Source: a bacterium
Lineage (GTDB): Bacteria; Patescibacteriota; Microgenomatia; Levybacterales; UBA12049
Reading direction: 5' to 3'
Length of the DNA: 14,738 nucleotides
Assembly: GCA_021852095.1 (NCBI GenBank)
Contig: JAJZOC010000074.1
Span: 1-14,738, forward strand
Below are positions 14,107 to 14,738 of this stretch, piece by piece. A program made the translations under genes and the position numbers. The notes under the pieces are model-generated. The model was not told the DNA's origin and ran no database searches. It was given only the letters and a program-made list of their open reading frames with translations. Numbering within the stretch: the first letter of the stretch is position 1; each line of letters opens with the position of its first letter.

Positions 14107-14738
14107 TTTTCATCAATCTTAATCCATTTAATACATCGTTTGGTTTTGCATCTAAAATTGTTACTATTTTTTTAATATCAAAACATGTATTCTTTGGCCG
14201 TGGCGCTATGCTCACAAAATAATCACTGGAAACCGGTATAAGTAATTTTTTATCAAAATTAAAAACTTTTGCGACCTTTAAAGCAAGGTCAAAACGACTT
14301 ATGCATTCTGATCCTGCAACATTATATATCTCATTCTTTTTGTTTTTTAAAATAATTTTCCACAGAACCAAAGCGGCATCATCTGCATAAAGATAATTAT
14401 TATATATATCATTTACTATCTTTAGTTCTTTTCCGCTTTTTAGTTGCTCAATTATCCACGAGACAGGATTTTGTCTTTCATTTTTATTGTTCCATCCATA
14501 CATCGTCATTAAACGCACAATAATATAATTCTTATGTCTTTTTTTTATCTCTTTTTCTGCTTCTAATTTTGTTATACCATAATAATCAACAGGGAAAGGT
14601 CTGCTTTTTTCCGAAAAAGGAGGATTAACTCCATTAAATATTGCGTTTGAAGAAAGATATAACAACGATGCATTTATCTTCCTTGCTTCTTCTGCAATAT
14701 TTATTGTTCCTTCGACATTAGCTTCCCATGCCTCTTTT
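14093..14738 (-). CDS. RmlD-like NAD(P)-dependent sugar epimerase/reductase, 5' end outside the window
   Basis: The frame stays open to the right edge, so the true start lies beyond it; about 215 codons are visible. A TTG at 14665 is not a credible start, because the sequence before it is clearly coding: WEANVEGTINIAEEARKINA, followed by SLLYLSSNAIFNG, is the usual helix-strand of dTDP-4-dehydrorhamnose reductase-like (RmlD_sub_bind) proteins. The active-site YYGITK (Tyr...Lys) follows, then IVRLMTMYGW, NDIYNNYLYADDAALVLWKII and YNVAGSECISRFDLALKVA, all family features. The GxxGxxG nucleotide motif would be in the missing N-terminus. The likely job is a late step in making an activated deoxy- or epimerised sugar for the operon. 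True RmlD, a related reductase or an epimerase cannot be told apart. It overlaps the downstream glycosyltransferase by 14 nt. Confidence 0.85.
   Translation of the reverse strand, partial: KEAWEANVEGTINIAEEARKINASLLYLSSNAIFNGVNPPFSEKSRPFPVDYYGITKLEAEKEIKKRHKNYIIVRLMTMYGWNNKNERQNPVSWIIEQLKSGKELKIVNDIYNNYLYADDAALVLWKIILKNKKNEIYNVAGSECISRFDLALKVAKVFNFDKKLLIPVSSDYFVSIAPRPKNTCFDIKKIVTILDAKPNDVLNGLRLMKNEKN

Noticed and set aside
14663..14665. TTG at 14665 as the start of the RmlD-like gene
   Set aside because: The 24 codons upstream to the window edge encode a conserved helix of the family, so the gene begins outside the window.

Overview
All recognisable genes lie on the minus strand, so the window reads from its right edge leftwards. 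Base composition is low-GC (roughly one third by eye). Genes are packed with 1-23 nt gaps or 4-22 nt overlaps. Few starts have a clear Shine-Dalgarno, and TGA is used as a stop (4649-4647), so this is not a TGA-recoded code. Two giant GT-C-type membrane proteins, a DUF5667-like segment, short-period microrepeats inside a coding region and a Fic/AbiEi-like pair together suggest a Candidate Phyla Radiation (Patescibacteria), Microgenomates-like bacterium. That placement is inference. Both ends cut through genes, so the window may be a whole metagenomic contig.

Region 1 (14738-1498) looks like one long cell-surface glycan operon. In transcription order it holds: an RmlD-like NAD-dependent sugar reductase/epimerase cut by the right edge; a GT4-type glycosyltransferase; a GDP-mannose 3,5-epimerase with every catalytic residue I know of; a second short-chain sugar-nucleotide enzyme; a second GT4-type glycosyltransferase related to the first; a small class I methyltransferase; a 1170-residue polytopic GT-C-like protein with a huge extracytoplasmic part; a 132-residue membrane protein of unknown function; a left-handed beta-helix O-acyltransferase; and a 1050-residue GT-C-like protein whose C-terminus is an extracytoplasmic jelly-roll plus SGNH esterase/acyltransferase. 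The likely division of labour is this: the epimerase and short-chain enzymes make an unusual GDP-hexose, the cytosolic GT4 enzymes build a lipid-linked glycan, the methyltransferase and acyltransferase decorate it, and the GT-C proteins with the SGNH domain act outside the membrane.

Region 2 (1497-1) is a defence or toxin-antitoxin-like module. A Fic AMP-transferase with an N-terminal self-inhibition motif and a C-terminal winged helix sits behind a perfect TTGACA-N17-TATAAT promoter placed so that the mRNA should be nearly or fully leaderless. A 12-bp tandem repeat overlaps its -35 box. Downstream, with its own promoter, is the start of an AbiEi-like antitoxin gene that lacks a normal start codon. 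The sequence folds back on itself at the left edge, which may be an assembly or amplification artefact.

No tRNA, rRNA, CRISPR array or insertion sequence was seen. No stretch over 300 bases lacks a gene.
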